Assembly: GCF_900113735.1 (NCBI RefSeq)
Contig: NZ_FOQM01000017.1
Span: 62,001 to 126,000, forward strand
Direction of reading: 5' to 3'
Source of the DNA: Bradyrhizobium sp. Gha
Lineage (GTDB): Bacteria; Pseudomonadota; Alphaproteobacteria; Rhizobiales; Xanthobacteraceae
Length of the DNA stretch: 64,000 bases
Shown one piece after another: positions 52,975 to 62,747 of this stretch (the stretch's first letter is position 1; each line of letters opens with the position of its first letter). A program made the position numbers and the translations under genes. Under the pieces are notes generated by a model. That model was given only the letters and a program-made list of their open reading frames with translations. It ran no database searches and was not told where the DNA came from.

Positions 52975-53454
52975 ATGGTTCAGGCGAAGAAGGCGCAGCG
53001 GTCCAGTGTGGTGACCTCAACCGGGCGCGCCGGCAGCGCGATGCGTGCTTCCGATTACGCAGCGCTGGCTCAGTTCCGCTACCAGATCCGAAGCTTTCTG
53101 GCATTCAGCGAGGCGGCGGCCGCCGAGCAGGGATTGACCCCGACGCAGCACCAGGCGCTCCTCGGCATCAAGGGTTTTGTCCGTCCCGGTCCCGCAACTG
53201 TCGGGGATGTCGCGAAGTTTCTGCTGATCCGGCATCACTCCGCTGTCGAGCTGATCAATCGGATCGAAAAACTGGGCTTGGTGAGTCGCGTTGCTGATCG
53301 CGAAGATGCCAGGCGCGTCCATCTCAAGCTGACGAAGAAAGGCGAGCAGAAGCTCCAGGCGCTCTCGCGGAAGAACCTCGAAGAACTTCGCCGTGCCGCC
53401 AGTCCGGCTCTGAGCCGCCTTTTGAAGTCGTTCGGCGAGTCCAGCGGGGTGTGA
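52975..53454 (+). CDS. MarR family transcriptional regulator
   Basis: A 159-residue winged-HTH protein. The core reads FLAFSEAAAAEQGLTPTQHQALLGIKG...ATVGDVAKFLLIRHHSAVELINRIEKLGLVSRVADREDARRVHLKLTKKGEQKL, a clear MarR domain. ATG 52975 has GAGG upstream; the frame is open to 52879. It follows the alpha-CTD-like gene on the same strand after about 110 bases and may share its transcript. The target may be the importer operon or itself. Confidence 0.82.
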   Translation: MVQAKKAQRSSVVTSTGRAGSAMRASDYAALAQFRYQIRSFLAFSEAAAAEQGLTPTQHQALLGIKGFVRPGPATVGDVAKFLLIRHHSAVELINRIEKLGLVSRVADREDARRVHLKLTKKGEQKLQALSRKNLEELRRAASPALSRLLKSFGESSGV

Positions 53455-53469
53455 GCGACGAGCTGCCGG

Positions 53470-54555
53470 TCAAGCCCCGGCTCCTTGCGCGGCGAGCTGT
53501 GCCGCCTGATGCTCGGTGGTCAGCGCATCGGTCAATTCGCCGAGCGCTTCGCCCGCGATCACCTGCGGCAGCTTGTAGAGCGTCAGGTTGATGCGGTGGT
53601 CGGTGACGCGCCCTTGCGGAAAATTATAGGTGCGGATGCGCTCGCTGCGATCGCCGGAGCCGACCTTCTCCTTGCGCTCGGCCGAGCGCGCGGCATCGAC
53701 GCGTTGCCGTTCGGCGTCGTAGATGCGCGAGCGCAGGATGTTCATGGCGGAGGCGCGGTTCTTATGCTGCGAGCGGCTGTCTTGCATCATCACCACGATG
53801 CCGGTCGGGATATGGGTGATGCGAATCGCCGATTCGGTCTTGTTGACGTGCTGGCCGCCGGCGCCTTGCGCGCGCATGGTCTCGATCCGCAAATCGTCGT
53901 TCTTGATCTCGACGTCGACGTCCTCGACCTCGGGCAGCACCGCGACCGTTGCAGCGGATGTATGGATGCGCCCCTGTGTCTCGGTGTCGGGCACGCGTTG
54001 CACCCGATGCACGCCGGACTCGAACTTCAGCTTGGAGAACGCACCGCGGCCCTGTACCTCCGCGATGATTTCCTTGAAGCCGCCGACGGTGCCTTCGCTC
54101 GCCGAGATCACTTCGACCTTCCAGCCCTGCAAGCTCGCAAAGCGCTCGTACATCCGGAACAGATCCCCGGCGAACAGCGACGCCTCGTCGCCGCCGGTGC
54201 CGGCGCGGATTTCCAGCACCACGTTGCGGTCGTCCATCGCATCCTTGGGCAGCAGTGCGACGCGGATCTTCTGGACGAGGTCCTCGATCTTCGAATTGAG
54301 CTCGTCGCGCTCGGCTTCCGCCATGCTGCGCATCTCGGAATCGGTGGCGGGATCTGATATCAGCGCCTCGGTGTCGGCGAGCTCCTTCACCGCGGAACGA
54401 TAGGTCTTCACCGCCTCGATCAGCGGATTGATCTCGGCGAGCTCGCGCGTGACCTGCACATAGCGCTCGGAGGAGAGCTGCCCCAGCGATTCGGCCTCGA
54501 GCGAGGCGTGGTGCGCGAGCAGGACATCCAGTTTGGCTTCGGGGAGTGACGACAT
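53470..54555 (-). CDS. prfA: peptide chain release factor 1
   Basis: A 361-residue class I release factor. The GGQ motif ([13 protein letters not shown]) and the codon-reading PxT motif ([15 protein letters not shown]) are present, with RSxGAGGQ context (MRAQGAGGQ). It releases the nascent chain at UAA and UAG. ATG 54555 is chosen (GAGAG upstream); the longer frame overlaps intergenic sequence. ptsP and lysC lie upstream on the same strand. The usual downstream neighbour prmC is displaced. Confidence 0.93.
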   Translation of the reverse strand: MSSLPEAKLDVLLAHHASLEAESLGQLSSERYVQVTRELAEINPLIEAVKTYRSAVKELADTEALISDPATDSEMRSMAEAERDELNSKIEDLVQKIRVALLPKDAMDDRNVVLEIRAGTGGDEASLFAGDLFRMYERFASLQGWKVEVISASEGTVGGFKEIIAEVQGRGAFSKLKFESGVHRVQRVPDTETQGRIHTSAATVAVLPEVEDVDVEIKNDDLRIETMRAQGAGGQHVNKTESAIRITHIPTGIVVMMQDSRSQHKNRASAMNILRSRIYDAERQRVDAARSAERKEKVGSGDRSERIRTYNFPQGRVTDHRINLTLYKLPQVIAGEALGELTDALTTEHQAAQLAAQGAGA

Positions 54556-54613
54556 CGGTTTGCTCTCAAAAGGCGGAGGGAAGTGAGGCGGCGAAGAACG
54601 AGCGGCAGGTCCG

Positions 54614-56881
54614 CTACAACGCCAAGCCTTCGGCCTCGGCAAATTCCGTCAGCTTCTGCCGGATCGAGACGCTTCCCGTCGGCGCATCCAGCAGCGGGCC
54701 GAGCATCGCTTCGGCCTTCCTGGCGTCGAGGTCGATCACCATCGCCTTCACCGGGCCGAGCGCGGTGGCCGACAGCGACAGCGAGCGGTAGCCCATCGCG
54801 ATCAGCGCCAGCGCGCCGATCGGCTTCGAGGCCATCTCACCGCAGAGCGACAGTGATTTCTTCGCAGCCTGCGATTTTTGCGCGATGTCGCGCAGCGCAC
54901 GCAGGATCGGCGTCGACATGGTGTCGAAGCGCTCGGAGACCTTGGGATTGCCGCGATCGACCGCGAACAGGAACTGGAACAGATCGTTGGAACCCACCGA
55001 GATGAAGTCGACCTTCTTCAGGAGTTCGTCCATCTGATAGAGCAGCGCCGGCACCTCGACCATGGTGCCGATGTCGATGCGCTCCGGCAGCGTATGGCCG
55101 TGCTGGCGCAGATAGGTCAGCTCGCGCTCGACCAGCGCCTTCGCCGAATCGAACTCGGCGACCTCCGAGATCATCGGGAACATGATCCGCAGCGCACGGC
55201 CGCCGCCGGCGCGCAACAGCGCGCGGATCTGGCCGCGCAACAGGCCGGGACGGTCGAGCCCGAGCCGGATCGCGCGCCAGCCGAGCGCGGGATTCTCCTC
55301 GATCACCGTCTCCATATAGGGCAGCGCCTTGTCGCCCCCGATGTCGAGGGTGCGGAAGGTGACGGGCTTGCTGCCCGCGGCATCCAGCACGGCGCGATAC
55401 AGCGCGAGCTGGTCGCTGGTGCGCGGCAGGCTCTGGCCGACCATGAATTGCAGCTCGGTGCGGAACAGGCCGATGCCGGCGCTGCCGGTGTCCTCGATAT
55501 GCGGCAGGTCGATCGCAAGCCCCGCATTGATCAGCAGCTCGACCTTCTGGCCGTCCTTGGTGACGCAAGGGCGGTCACGCAGGGCCAGATATTGCGCCTG
55601 ACGGCGGGCGCGGAAGCGCACGCGTTCGGCATAGGCGGCCTCGACTTCCTGCGAAGGCCGCACATAGATCGCGCCCGACGTGCCGTCGACGATGATGGCG
55701 TCGCCGGGGTCGGCAATGCCGGGTGCGTTCGGCACCTCGCCGACGGCGGGAATGCCGAGCGCGCGCGCCACGATCGAGACGTGCGAGTTGGCGGTGCCTT
55801 CCTCCAGCACGATGCCGCGCAGGCGCTTGCGGTCGTAGTCGAGCAGCGCGGCCGGCCCCATCGCGCGCGCGATCACGATGGCGTTGTCGGGCATCTGCTC
55901 GCGCGAGGGCGCATGGTCCTGGCCGACCAGCTGCCGCATCAGGCGGTACCCGAGATCCTCGAGATCGTGCAGCCGGTCACGCAAGTAGGGATCGGTGACG
56001 CGCAGCATGCGGGCGCGGGTGTCGGACTGGACGCGCTCGACTGCGGCCTCCGCCGTGAGGCCGGTGGCCACCGCCTCGTGCAGCTTGTGCGACCAGCCCT
56101 GGTCGTTGGCGAACATGCGATAGGCTTCGAGCACGTCGCGATGCTCGCCGCCTTCGGCGACGTCGCCGCGCTCCAGCATGCGGTCGAGATCCGAGCGCAG
56201 CTTGGCGAGCGCGGTGTCGAGCCGCTTGATTTCCTTCGGCAGGTCCTCGGCGATGTAGTCCTTGATGACGACGCGCGGCTCGTGCAGCACGACATGGCCG
56301 AGCGCGATGCCTTCCGAGAGGATGGCGCCGGCCTTCTGCGTCGAATGGCGTGCCGCCGGCTCCATGCCGGGTTGGGCCAGTGCGGACAATTCGCCTGATG
56401 CGATCAGCTCCGCCAGAACCATGGCGGTGGTCTGCAGCGCCTCGAGCTCTTCCTCGACATAGGTGCGCTTGGCGCGGTTCTGCACCACCAGCACGCCGAG
56501 CGTGTTGCCGGCACGCAGGATCGGCACGCCGAGGAAGGAGTGGTAGATTTCTTCGCCGGTCTCCGGGCGGAACGAGAAGGCCGGGTGGCTCTGGGCGTCG
56601 TTCAAATTGAGCGGCGTCGCCTCGCTGGCAACGAGGCCGACCAGACCCTCATGGGCGCTGAGCACGGTATGGTGCACGGCCTCGCGGTTGAGGCCTTCGG
56701 TGGCGTAGAGCTCGAGGGTGTTGTCGATGCGCAGCACATAAACCGAGCACACCTCGGCCACCATGTTGGCGGCGATCAGCACCACGATCTTGTCCAGCCG
56801 CTCCTGGGCCGAGACTTGCTCCGCCATGGTTTCGCGGAGCCGTCTCAACAAGACGCGGGGACCTCCCGACGCGCTCCGCAT
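54614..56881 (-). CDS. ptsP: phosphoenolpyruvate-protein phosphotransferase, nitrogen PTS (EI-Ntr)
   Basis: A 755-residue EI-Ntr. The N-terminal GAF domain (about residues 20-165) is followed by the enzyme I phosphotransfer domain with the active His (H367 in [17 protein letters not shown]) and the C-terminal PEP-binding barrel ([31 protein letters not shown]). It starts the nitrogen phosphotransferase relay that senses nitrogen status. ATG 56881 has a GGAGGAG site about 9 bases upstream. It lies 58 bases before prfA and 354 bases after lysC, with a terminator in that gap. Confidence 0.93.
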   Translation of the reverse strand: MRSASGGPRVLLRRLRETMAEQVSAQERLDKIVVLIAANMVAEVCSVYVLRIDNTLELYATEGLNREAVHHTVLSAHEGLVGLVASEATPLNLNDAQSHPAFSFRPETGEEIYHSFLGVPILRAGNTLGVLVVQNRAKRTYVEEELEALQTTAMVLAELIASGELSALAQPGMEPAARHSTQKAGAILSEGIALGHVVLHEPRVVIKDYIAEDLPKEIKRLDTALAKLRSDLDRMLERGDVAEGGEHRDVLEAYRMFANDQGWSHKLHEAVATGLTAEAAVERVQSDTRARMLRVTDPYLRDRLHDLEDLGYRLMRQLVGQDHAPSREQMPDNAIVIARAMGPAALLDYDRKRLRGIVLEEGTANSHVSIVARALGIPAVGEVPNAPGIADPGDAIIVDGTSGAIYVRPSQEVEAAYAERVRFRARRQAQYLALRDRPCVTKDGQKVELLINAGLAIDLPHIEDTGSAGIGLFRTELQFMVGQSLPRTSDQLALYRAVLDAAGSKPVTFRTLDIGGDKALPYMETVIEENPALGWRAIRLGLDRPGLLRGQIRALLRAGGGRALRIMFPMISEVAEFDSAKALVERELTYLRQHGHTLPERIDIGTMVEVPALLYQMDELLKKVDFISVGSNDLFQFLFAVDRGNPKVSERFDTMSTPILRALRDIAQKSQAAKKSLSLCGEMASKPIGALALIAMGYRSLSLSATALGPVKAMVIDLDARKAEAMLGPLLDAPTGSVSIRQKLTEFAEAEGLAL

Positions 56882-57153
56882 GAACCGTCAATCTCCTCCG
56901 TCTGCCGGGCCCGGCGATATTGGCCGGCGGCTGGCCTAAAACTCCAGAAAAACAATCAAATTGTTTGTCCGGCGCAGGCGCAAACCACAGCTTGCGCCGA
57001 ATCAGCGGCCTGAACTGGGACACAGTCTGCGGCAGCCCACCCTGTTCGCCGTATAGCGAATTGAGGCTTGTTTTGCCAAGCAAAACGCCTGCCAAACGCG
57101 AAGGTGTGTACACACCAGCGTTTGCTGCGACCGCTAAGAGAAAATTCGTCCAC

Positions 57154-57198
57154 GCATGGTCCGGAAAACTGCGAGGCGGTTTTCCGGAAAGACCATGC
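57154..57198. repeat. Rhizobiales-type palindromic element upstream of ptsP
   Basis: A long hairpin: GCATGGT plus CCGGAAAAC on the left pairs with GTTTTCCGGA plus GACCATGC on the right, with a two-base bulge and a 9-base loop. Units with a TTTTCCGG core flanked by CATG are frequent in Rhizobiales intergenic regions, as I recall. Confidence 0.6.
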
Positions 57199-57200
57199 TT

Positions 57201-57240
57201 AAGCAAGAACCTGAAGCGCGACTTACGGTCGCGCTTCAGG
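57201..57240 (-). terminator. intrinsic terminator overlapping the lysC stop codon
   Basis: A perfect 13-bp stem (57210-57222 with 57228-57240) and 5-base loop. On the minus strand it is followed by TTCTTGCTTA. The stem includes the lysC stop codon (57236-57238), so termination occurs right at the gene end. Confidence 0.75.
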
Positions 57241-58492
57241 CCCGATCGAGGCCGTAGAGCGTGTGCAGCGTGCGCACTGCGAGCTCGGTATAGGCGGTGT
57301 CGATCAAAACCGAGAATTTGATCTCGGAGGTTGTAATGGCCCGGATGTTGATATTCCGCCTGGCGAGCGCCGAAAACGCCTGGGCGGCGACGCCGGCGTG
57401 GCTGCGCATGCCGCTGCCGATCACCGAGATCTTGGCGACGTCAGTCGCGGTATCCAGCCGTGCATACCCGATCGTGCCCTTGGCGGCGGTAATCGTGTCC
57501 TTGGCCCTGGCGTAGTCGGCGGCCGGCACCGTGAAGGTGAGGTCGGTGGTCTTGCCGTCCTCGGACACGTTCTGGACGATCATGTCGACGTTGATATTGG
57601 CGTCCGCCAGCGGGCCGAAGATCGATGCCGCGACGCCAGGCTTGTCCTCGACCTGACGGACCGAGATCTGGGCCTCGTCCTTCGAAAAGGCGATGCCGGT
57701 GACGACGTGATTTTCCATGATCTCCTCCTCGCCGCAGATCAGCGTGCCGGGCGGCTGGTTGGCATGCGGGTCGATATCCTCGGGCTTGTCGAAGCTGGAG
57801 CGGACGAAGATCGGCATGTTGTGGACCATGCCGAGTTCCACCGAACGAACCTGGAGCACCTTGGCGCCTTGGGAAGCCAGTTCCAGCATGTCTTCGAACG
57901 CGATCTTGTCGAGCCTCTTGGCCTTCGGCACGATTCGCGGGTCGGTGGTGTAGACGCCGTCGACGTCGGTATAGATGTCGCAGCGGTCCGCCTTCACCGC
58001 CGCGGCGACGGCCACGGCCGAGGTATCGGAACCGCCACGGCCGAGCGTGGTGATGCGATTTGTCCTGGGATCGATGCCCTGGAAGCCGGCGATGACGGCG
58101 ACCTCCTTGCGATCCCTAAAACGGGAGATGATCTCGCTGCCGTCGATGTCCTCGATCCGGGCCGAGGCATGGGCGTCGCTGGTCTTGATCGGGATCTGCC
58201 AGCCCTGCCAGGAGCGGGCCTGGATACCCATGCCCTGGAGCACAATGGCCAGCAGGCCCGAGGTCACCTGTTCGCCGGAGGCGACGACGGCGTCGTATTC
58301 GCGCGCGTCGTGCATCGGCGAGGCCTCGGTGCACCAGGCCACCAGCTCGTTGGTCTTGCCCGACATCGCCGAGACGACCACTGCCACTTCATGGCCGGCG
58401 TCCACCTCACGCTTCACATGGCGTGCGACGTTGCGGATACGTTCGATGTTGGCGACGGACGTGCCGCCGAATTTCATCACGAGGCGGCTCAT
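57236..58492 (-). CDS. lysC: aspartate kinase
   Basis: A 418-residue aspartokinase. The N-terminal KFGGTSVANIERI and the catalytic GFQGIDPRTNRITTLGRGGSDTSAVA block are intact; the C-terminal regulatory part has two ACT domains (ISVRQVEDKPGVAASIFGPLADANINVDMIVQNV and ISVIGSGMRSHAGVAAQAFSALARRNINIRAITTSE). It starts the lysine/threonine/methionine branch and is expected to be feedback-inhibited through the ACT domains. It heads the minus-strand lysC-ptsP-prfA series but has its own terminator. It diverges from the PH-domain gene. Confidence 0.95.
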   Translation of the reverse strand: MSRLVMKFGGTSVANIERIRNVARHVKREVDAGHEVAVVVSAMSGKTNELVAWCTEASPMHDAREYDAVVASGEQVTSGLLAIVLQGMGIQARSWQGWQIPIKTSDAHASARIEDIDGSEIISRFRDRKEVAVIAGFQGIDPRTNRITTLGRGGSDTSAVAVAAAVKADRCDIYTDVDGVYTTDPRIVPKAKRLDKIAFEDMLELASQGAKVLQVRSVELGMVHNMPIFVRSSFDKPEDIDPHANQPPGTLICGEEEIMENHVVTGIAFSKDEAQISVRQVEDKPGVAASIFGPLADANINVDMIVQNVSEDGKTTDLTFTVPAADYARAKDTITAAKGTIGYARLDTATDVAKISVIGSGMRSHAGVAAQAFSALARRNINIRAITTSEIKFSVLIDTAYTELAVRTLHTLYGLDRA

Positions 58493-58644
58493 GACGACGC
58501 GTGCATTCCCTCTTGAGGATCAGTATGGTGACCCGCGCCGGACGGATGCCCTGGGGGATACCGACCGCGCGTATACAGAGGGGCGGGGCCGGGGGCAAGC
58601 GGGTTCCTGCAAGGCCTACTGCGGGCAATGGGTTATCAGAGGTC

Positions 58645-59112
58645 ATGGCGCGCTATATTGACGAAATCCTGCAGCCCGGCGAGCGGGTGCTGTATTCGAC
58701 CAATGCGCACTGGATCTTCTATTTCCCGGCCATTTTGGCCTGGATCGTGGCCCTTGGTTTCCTGGTCGCCTCGCGTATGACCACCATCGACGGGATCGTC
58801 TTGTTGTGTCTGATCGCCGCGGGCGTGGTGGCCCTGGCCGCGCTGTTCTGGACCCTGAAGGGCTGGTTCCATCGCTTCACCACGGAGACCGACGTCACCA
58901 ATCTCAGGGTTGTGCATAAGACCGGCTTCATCAAGCGCCGCACCTTTGAAATGGCGCTTGATAAGGTCGAGAGTGTCGATGTCGACCAGACGATTCTTGG
59001 ACGAATTCTCAACTATGGCGACGTGACCATTCGCGGCGTCGGCGAGGGGATCGAGACGATCAAGACCATCGCCTCTCCGCTCGCTTTCCGTAGTTCGATC
59101 ACCACGCGGTAG
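58645..59112 (+). CDS. PH-domain (bacterial PH2) membrane protein
   Basis: A 155-residue protein. Two membrane helices (about residues 22-68) precede a bacterial PH domain (RFTTETDVTNLRVVHKTGFIKRRTFEMALDKVESVDVDQTILGRILNYGDVTIRG). This is the YdbT/YdbS-like family, with no known enzyme function. ATG 58645 follows AGAGG; the longer open frame from 58501 lacks support. ubiG follows after 14 bases on the same strand. Confidence 0.83.
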   Translation: MARYIDEILQPGERVLYSTNAHWIFYFPAILAWIVALGFLVASRMTTIDGIVLLCLIAAGVVALAALFWTLKGWFHRFTTETDVTNLRVVHKTGFIKRRTFEMALDKVESVDVDQTILGRILNYGDVTIRGVGEGIETIKTIASPLAFRSSITTR

Positions 59113-59126
59113 GACCGCGCCCAGCC

Positions 59127-59900
59127 ATGAGCATGCAGCAAGATAGTTCCGCGACCGCCACCGCCCAGCCGGGCTCGACCGTCGACGCCGCCGAGATCGT
59201 GAAATTTTCAAAGCTCTCGGCCGAGTGGTGGGATCCGAAAGGCAAGATGGCGCCGCTGCACCGGATCAATCCGCTGCGGCTCGGCTACATCCGCGACGCC
59301 GCCTGCCGCAAGTTCGAGCGCAATGTGCGCAGCCTCAACTGCCTCGGTGGCCTCCGCGTGCTCGACATCGGCTGCGGCGCCGGCCTGTTGTGCGAACCGC
59401 TGTCGCGGCTGGGCGCGCAGGTGATCGGCGTCGATCCCTCGGTGAGCAACATTGCCGCGGCGAAGCTGCATGCCGGCAAGAGCCATCTGTCGATCGACTA
59501 TCGCTGCACCACGGTGGAAGAGATCGATCCGCGCGAGCGTTTCGACATCGTGCTGGCGATGGAAGTGGTCGAGCACGTCGTCGACGTCGGCGTCTTCCTG
59601 AAGCGCTGCGCCGCGATGCTGAAGCCGAACGGGCTGATGGTGGTCTCGACGCTGAACAGGAACTGGAAGAGCTTTGCCCTCGCCATCGTCGGCGCCGAAT
59701 ACGTCCTGCGCTGGCTGCCGCGCGGCACCCACGAGTGGAACAAGTTCGTCACGCCCGACGAACTGGCCAAGCACCTCCTCGACAACCGGCTCGTCATCAC
59801 CGAGCAGACCGGCGTCGTCTACTCCCCATTCGCCGACAAATGGACGCTCTCGTCGGACATGGATGTGAACTACATGGTGGTGGCGGAAGGGATGGTATGA
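59127..59900 (+). CDS. ubiG: ubiquinone biosynthesis O-methyltransferase UbiG
   Basis: A 257-residue methyltransferase. The SAM motif is VLDIGCGAGLLCEPLSRLGAQVIGVD; UbiG-specific blocks are FSKLSAEWWDPKGKMAPLHRINPLRLGYI, EVVEHVVDVGVFLK and NRNWKSFALAIVGAEYVLRWLPRGTHEWNKFV. It carries out both O-methylations in ubiquinone synthesis at the inner membrane face. Length fits the family. Confidence 0.93.
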   Translation: MSMQQDSSATATAQPGSTVDAAEIVKFSKLSAEWWDPKGKMAPLHRINPLRLGYIRDAACRKFERNVRSLNCLGGLRVLDIGCGAGLLCEPLSRLGAQVIGVDPSVSNIAAAKLHAGKSHLSIDYRCTTVEEIDPRERFDIVLAMEVVEHVVDVGVFLKRCAAMLKPNGLMVVSTLNRNWKSFALAIVGAEYVLRWLPRGTHEWNKFVTPDELAKHLLDNRLVITEQTGVVYSPFADKWTLSSDMDVNYMVVAEGMV

Positions 59901-59940
59901 ACGGGCATCAGTGAGATGCGTGCTCTTACTTCCCGGGCGG

Positions 59941-60071
59941 TGTCGTCCCTGCGAACGCAGGGACCCATAACCCCAGGGAGCAGTTTTGCGAAGGCTGCCG
60001 ACCCGCGCATCTCACACCGCGTCGCACCGACAGATTCCGCGGTATGGGTCCCTGCGTTCGCAGGGACGACA
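59941..60071. repeat. dispersed palindromic extragenic element, copy 2
   Basis: Two 29-base arms (59941-59969 and 60043-60071) are exact reverse complements around a 73-base core. The core starts ACCCCAGGGAGC and continues with GTTTTGCGAAG, matching the reverse complement of the core of the element at 30021-30160. It lies between ubiG and the EamA gene, on which it would sit in the 5' region. Confidence 0.8.
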
Positions 60072-60174
60072 GCGTACGTGTGGCAGGAGCATCGCTCCTA
60101 TGACGTCAGTGTGATTGACCTGTTGCCGCGGCGTCGGCACTTTGCATCAACACTCCCGTAGCAGTCCCCCCGCC

Positions 60175-61074
60175 ATGTTCACCGTCACCAGCCTCTGGAT
60201 TCCGTTCACCATCGTTGCTGCGCTCGGCCAGGTCGCGCGCAATGCGATGCAGCGGTCGCTGACCAAGCCGCTGGGGACGTGGGGTGCGACCAATATCCGC
60301 TTCCTGTTCGGCTTCCCGTTCTCGCTCCTTTTCTTGGGGCTGGTGCTCGTCGCAACCGGCGATCGTCTCGGCGTGCCGCCATCGATGTTCTGGCCATGGC
60401 TGTTGCTGGGTGCGCTCAGCCAGATCATCGGCACCGGGTTGATGCTGCTCGCGATGAACGACCGCTCTTTCGTGGTGACCACGGCCTATCTGAAGACCGA
60501 GGCGATCCAGACCGCGATCTTCGGCTTCGTCTTCCTCGGCGATCACCTGACCTGGCTGAAAGTGCTGGCGATCGTGATTGCCACCGTGGGCGTCGTCATC
60601 ACCGCGTTGCGCCCCGGCGGCGAGAAGAGCTTTGCGGAGCTGAAGCCGACCATCACCGGCCTCGTCGCCGCGGCGGCGTTCGCGCTCTCTGCGGTCGGGT
60701 TTCGCGGCGCGATCATCAACGTTCACGGCGTCACCTTCGTGACCGCGGCCTCGTTCACCCTGGTGCTCGGCCTGTTCGTGCAGACGCTGATCCTGACGGT
60801 CTATCTGCTCTGGCGCGCGCCAAAGGTGCTTCAGTCGATCCTGGGGCTGTGGAAGCCGTCGCTGCTCGCCGGCTTCACGGGCGCCTTCGCCTCGCAGTTC
60901 TGGTTTCTCGCGTTCGCATTGACGGCCGCGGCCAATGTCCGCACGCTCGCGTTGATCGAGGTGCTGTTCGCGCAGGGCGTGGCGTATTACTCGTTCAAGC
61001 AGCCGATCGCGGCGCGCGAGCTTGCAGGCATCGCGCTGATCATTGTCGGCGTGGCGGTGCTGGTGGGGACCTAG
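60175..61074 (+). CDS. EamA/DMT-family transporter
   Basis: A 299-residue inner-membrane protein with ten predicted helices and two EamA repeats. The first ends FLGDHLTWLKVLAIVIATVGVVITAL, typical of DMT carriers. The substrate is unknown. The start at ATG 60175 lacks a strong ribosome-binding site. The stop overlaps the stop of the convergent DUF1178 gene by 4 bases. Confidence 0.8.
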   Translation: MFTVTSLWIPFTIVAALGQVARNAMQRSLTKPLGTWGATNIRFLFGFPFSLLFLGLVLVATGDRLGVPPSMFWPWLLLGALSQIIGTGLMLLAMNDRSFVVTTAYLKTEAIQTAIFGFVFLGDHLTWLKVLAIVIATVGVVITALRPGGEKSFAELKPTITGLVAAAAFALSAVGFRGAIINVHGVTFVTAASFTLVLGLFVQTLILTVYLLWRAPKVLQSILGLWKPSLLAGFTGAFASQFWFLAFALTAAANVRTLALIEVLFAQGVAYYSFKQPIAARELAGIALIIVGVAVLVGT

Positions 61075-61544
61075 TTCCGGTCTTCCGGCAAGGTCGGCAG
61101 CGGCGACACCTCGATGCCTTCGTCGATCAGCGACCTTGCCTCGTCGGGCGAGGCCTCGCCGTAGATCGGGCGGTGCTCCTTGTCGCCGTAATGCATCGCA
61201 CGGGCTTCGTGGGCAAAGCGCTCGCCGACATTGTCGGCATTCTTCACGATGTGATCGCGCAGCTCTTTCAGCTTGGCGCGCAGCTCTTTCTCTTGCGCCA
61301 TCATCAGCGAGGCCGGTCCTGCTGCTGCAATATCGGGCGGCGCGGCGGTCGGCTCCGGCGTTGCGCGGCCGCGGCCCTTCTTGCCGACGATGCGCGGCGC
61401 CATGATCGCCTTTTCGATCTTGTCCGAGCCGCAGACCGGGCAGGTCACGAGCTTGCGCTTCACCTGCGAATCGTAAGCCGACGAACTCTGGAACCAGCTC
61501 TCGAAAGCGTGGTCGCGGTCGCAATGGAGCGCGTAGCGGATCAT
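61071..61544 (-). CDS. DUF1178 family protein
   Basis: A 157-residue protein. The N-terminus carries a zinc-ribbon-like region (MIRYALHCDRDHAFESWFQSSSAYDSQVKRKLVTCPVCGSDKIEKAIMAPRI) that defines DUF1178; the rest is helical. Function is unknown. The ATG overlaps the upstream nitrilase stop (ATGA), so the two are translationally coupled, and the cluster with nitrilase, glutaredoxin and comF is widespread in Rhizobiales. Confidence 0.87.
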   Translation of the reverse strand: MIRYALHCDRDHAFESWFQSSSAYDSQVKRKLVTCPVCGSDKIEKAIMAPRIVGKKGRGRATPEPTAAPPDIAAAGPASLMMAQEKELRAKLKELRDHIVKNADNVGERFAHEARAMHYGDKEHRPIYGEASPDEARSLIDEGIEVSPLPTLPEDRN

Positions 61545-62428
61545 GCCGATCCCCGCACGAGGTGTAGATGATCCGGCCCGGCCTTGGGGTCGGCGACACC
61601 GAAGCGGCGGCCATGCTGGAGCGAGGGGATCGCGCGGCGCGCCGTCTCGACCCTGGCCGGATCGATCCGGGCCATGATGATGCCGGGCTCGACATCGCCC
61701 TCGGCGAGGATCTCGCCCCAGGGATCGATGATCAGCGAATGGCCATAGGTCTCGCGCTTGTTCTCGTGGGTGCCGGCCTGCGCGGCTGCGAAGATGAAGC
61801 AGCCGGTCTCGATCGCGCGCGCGCGCAACAGGATGTGCCAGTGCGCCTCGCCGGTCTTGCGGGTGAAGGCGGACGGCACCGTGATGAAAGAAGCTCCGCT
61901 TTCGGCCAGCGCGCGGTAGAGCGCGGGGAAGCGGACGTCGTAGCAGATCGTCAGGCCGACGCGGCCCCAGGGCAGGTCGGAGATCACCGCGGTCTCGCCC
62001 GGCTGGTAGTTGGCTGATTCGCGATAGCTCTCGCCGTCCGGCAGGACGATGTCGAACATGTGGATCTTGTCGTAGCTTGCGAGAAGCTGGCCCTCGGGTC
62101 CGATCAGGAAGGAGCGGTTCACCGCTTTTTCTTCCGAGAAGCGCAGCGCCAGCGAGCCGACATGGATGTGGATCTTCAGCTCCGCCGCGAGTGCCCGATA
62201 GGCCTTCAGCGAAGTGTCGTCTTCTTCGCTCTGGAGATGCTCGAACAGCGCCGTGCGGTTCAGCTGCATCATGTTGCTGACCTCGGGGGTCTGCACGTAG
62301 TCCGCGCCATTGGCCGCAGCCTGCCGGATCAGCCTGGTGGCCTGCGCGAGGCTCGGCTCGGGCAGCAACCCGGTGCGCATCTGCACCATGGCGGCGGTGA
62401 AGGTCCTGTCTTGGCCGTGATGGCTCAT
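61541..62428 (-). CDS. carbon-nitrogen hydrolase (Nit/omega-amidase-like)
   Basis: A 295-residue nitrilase-superfamily enzyme with the Glu-Lys-Cys triad: E in QTPEVSNM, K in YDKIHMFD and C in ICYDVRFP. The sequence GSLALRFSEEKAVNRSFLIGPEG and HWHILLRARAIETGCFIFAAAQ match the Nit1/Nit2 group, which removes deaminated glutathione or omega-amides. It overlaps grxC by 4 bases and the DUF1178 gene by 4 bases, so the three form one coupled unit. Confidence 0.87.
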   Translation of the reverse strand: MSHHGQDRTFTAAMVQMRTGLLPEPSLAQATRLIRQAAANGADYVQTPEVSNMMQLNRTALFEHLQSEEDDTSLKAYRALAAELKIHIHVGSLALRFSEEKAVNRSFLIGPEGQLLASYDKIHMFDIVLPDGESYRESANYQPGETAVISDLPWGRVGLTICYDVRFPALYRALAESGASFITVPSAFTRKTGEAHWHILLRARAIETGCFIFAAAQAGTHENKRETYGHSLIIDPWGEILAEGDVEPGIIMARIDPARVETARRAIPSLQHGRRFGVADPKAGPDHLHLVRGSA

Positions 62429-62700
62429 GAGACCGCCTTGACGCTTTCGAGCAGGCCGTCGAGCTTGCCTTCGCGATCGAGCGCGTAGAGCTCGTCACAG
62501 CCGCCGACATGGGTGCCGCCGATCCAGATCTGCGGGAAGGTCGAGCCCTCGCCGGCGCGGTCGTACATCTCATCGCGCCAGGACGGGTTCTTGGCGACGT
62601 CGAATTCCGTGAAGGTCGCCTTCTTGCGGGTCAGAAGCGACCTGGCGGCGGAACAATAGCCGCATCCCGGCCTGGTATAGATCTCGACAGCAGCGGTCAT
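62425..62700 (-). CDS. grxC: glutaredoxin 3
   Basis: A 91-residue glutaredoxin. The redox motif is CGYC (TRPGCGYCSAARSLL); the TFPQIWIGG cis-Pro loop and GGCDELYALD glutathione-binding region are present. It reduces disulfides using glutathione. ATG 62700 gives the usual MTAAVEIYTRPGCGYC start; ATG 62718 in the same frame is possible. It overlaps the nitrilase gene by 4 bases. Confidence 0.92.
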   Translation of the reverse strand: MTAAVEIYTRPGCGYCSAARSLLTRKKATFTEFDVAKNPSWRDEMYDRAGEGSTFPQIWIGGTHVGGCDELYALDREGKLDGLLESVKAVS

Positions 62701-62747
62701 GGTTTCAAGCGCTCTCATGTCATGAATTTATTGAATTATATGGGAGT

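Noticed and set aside
54878-56398. 506-codon plus-strand open frame
   Set aside because: Antisense shadow of ptsP; low-complexity translation without a family.
57263-58516. 417-codon plus-strand open frame
   Set aside because: Antisense shadow of lysC.
60106-61695. 529-codon minus-strand open frame
   Set aside because: Runs antisense through the EamA transporter; translation is Arg/Gln/Glu-rich noise.
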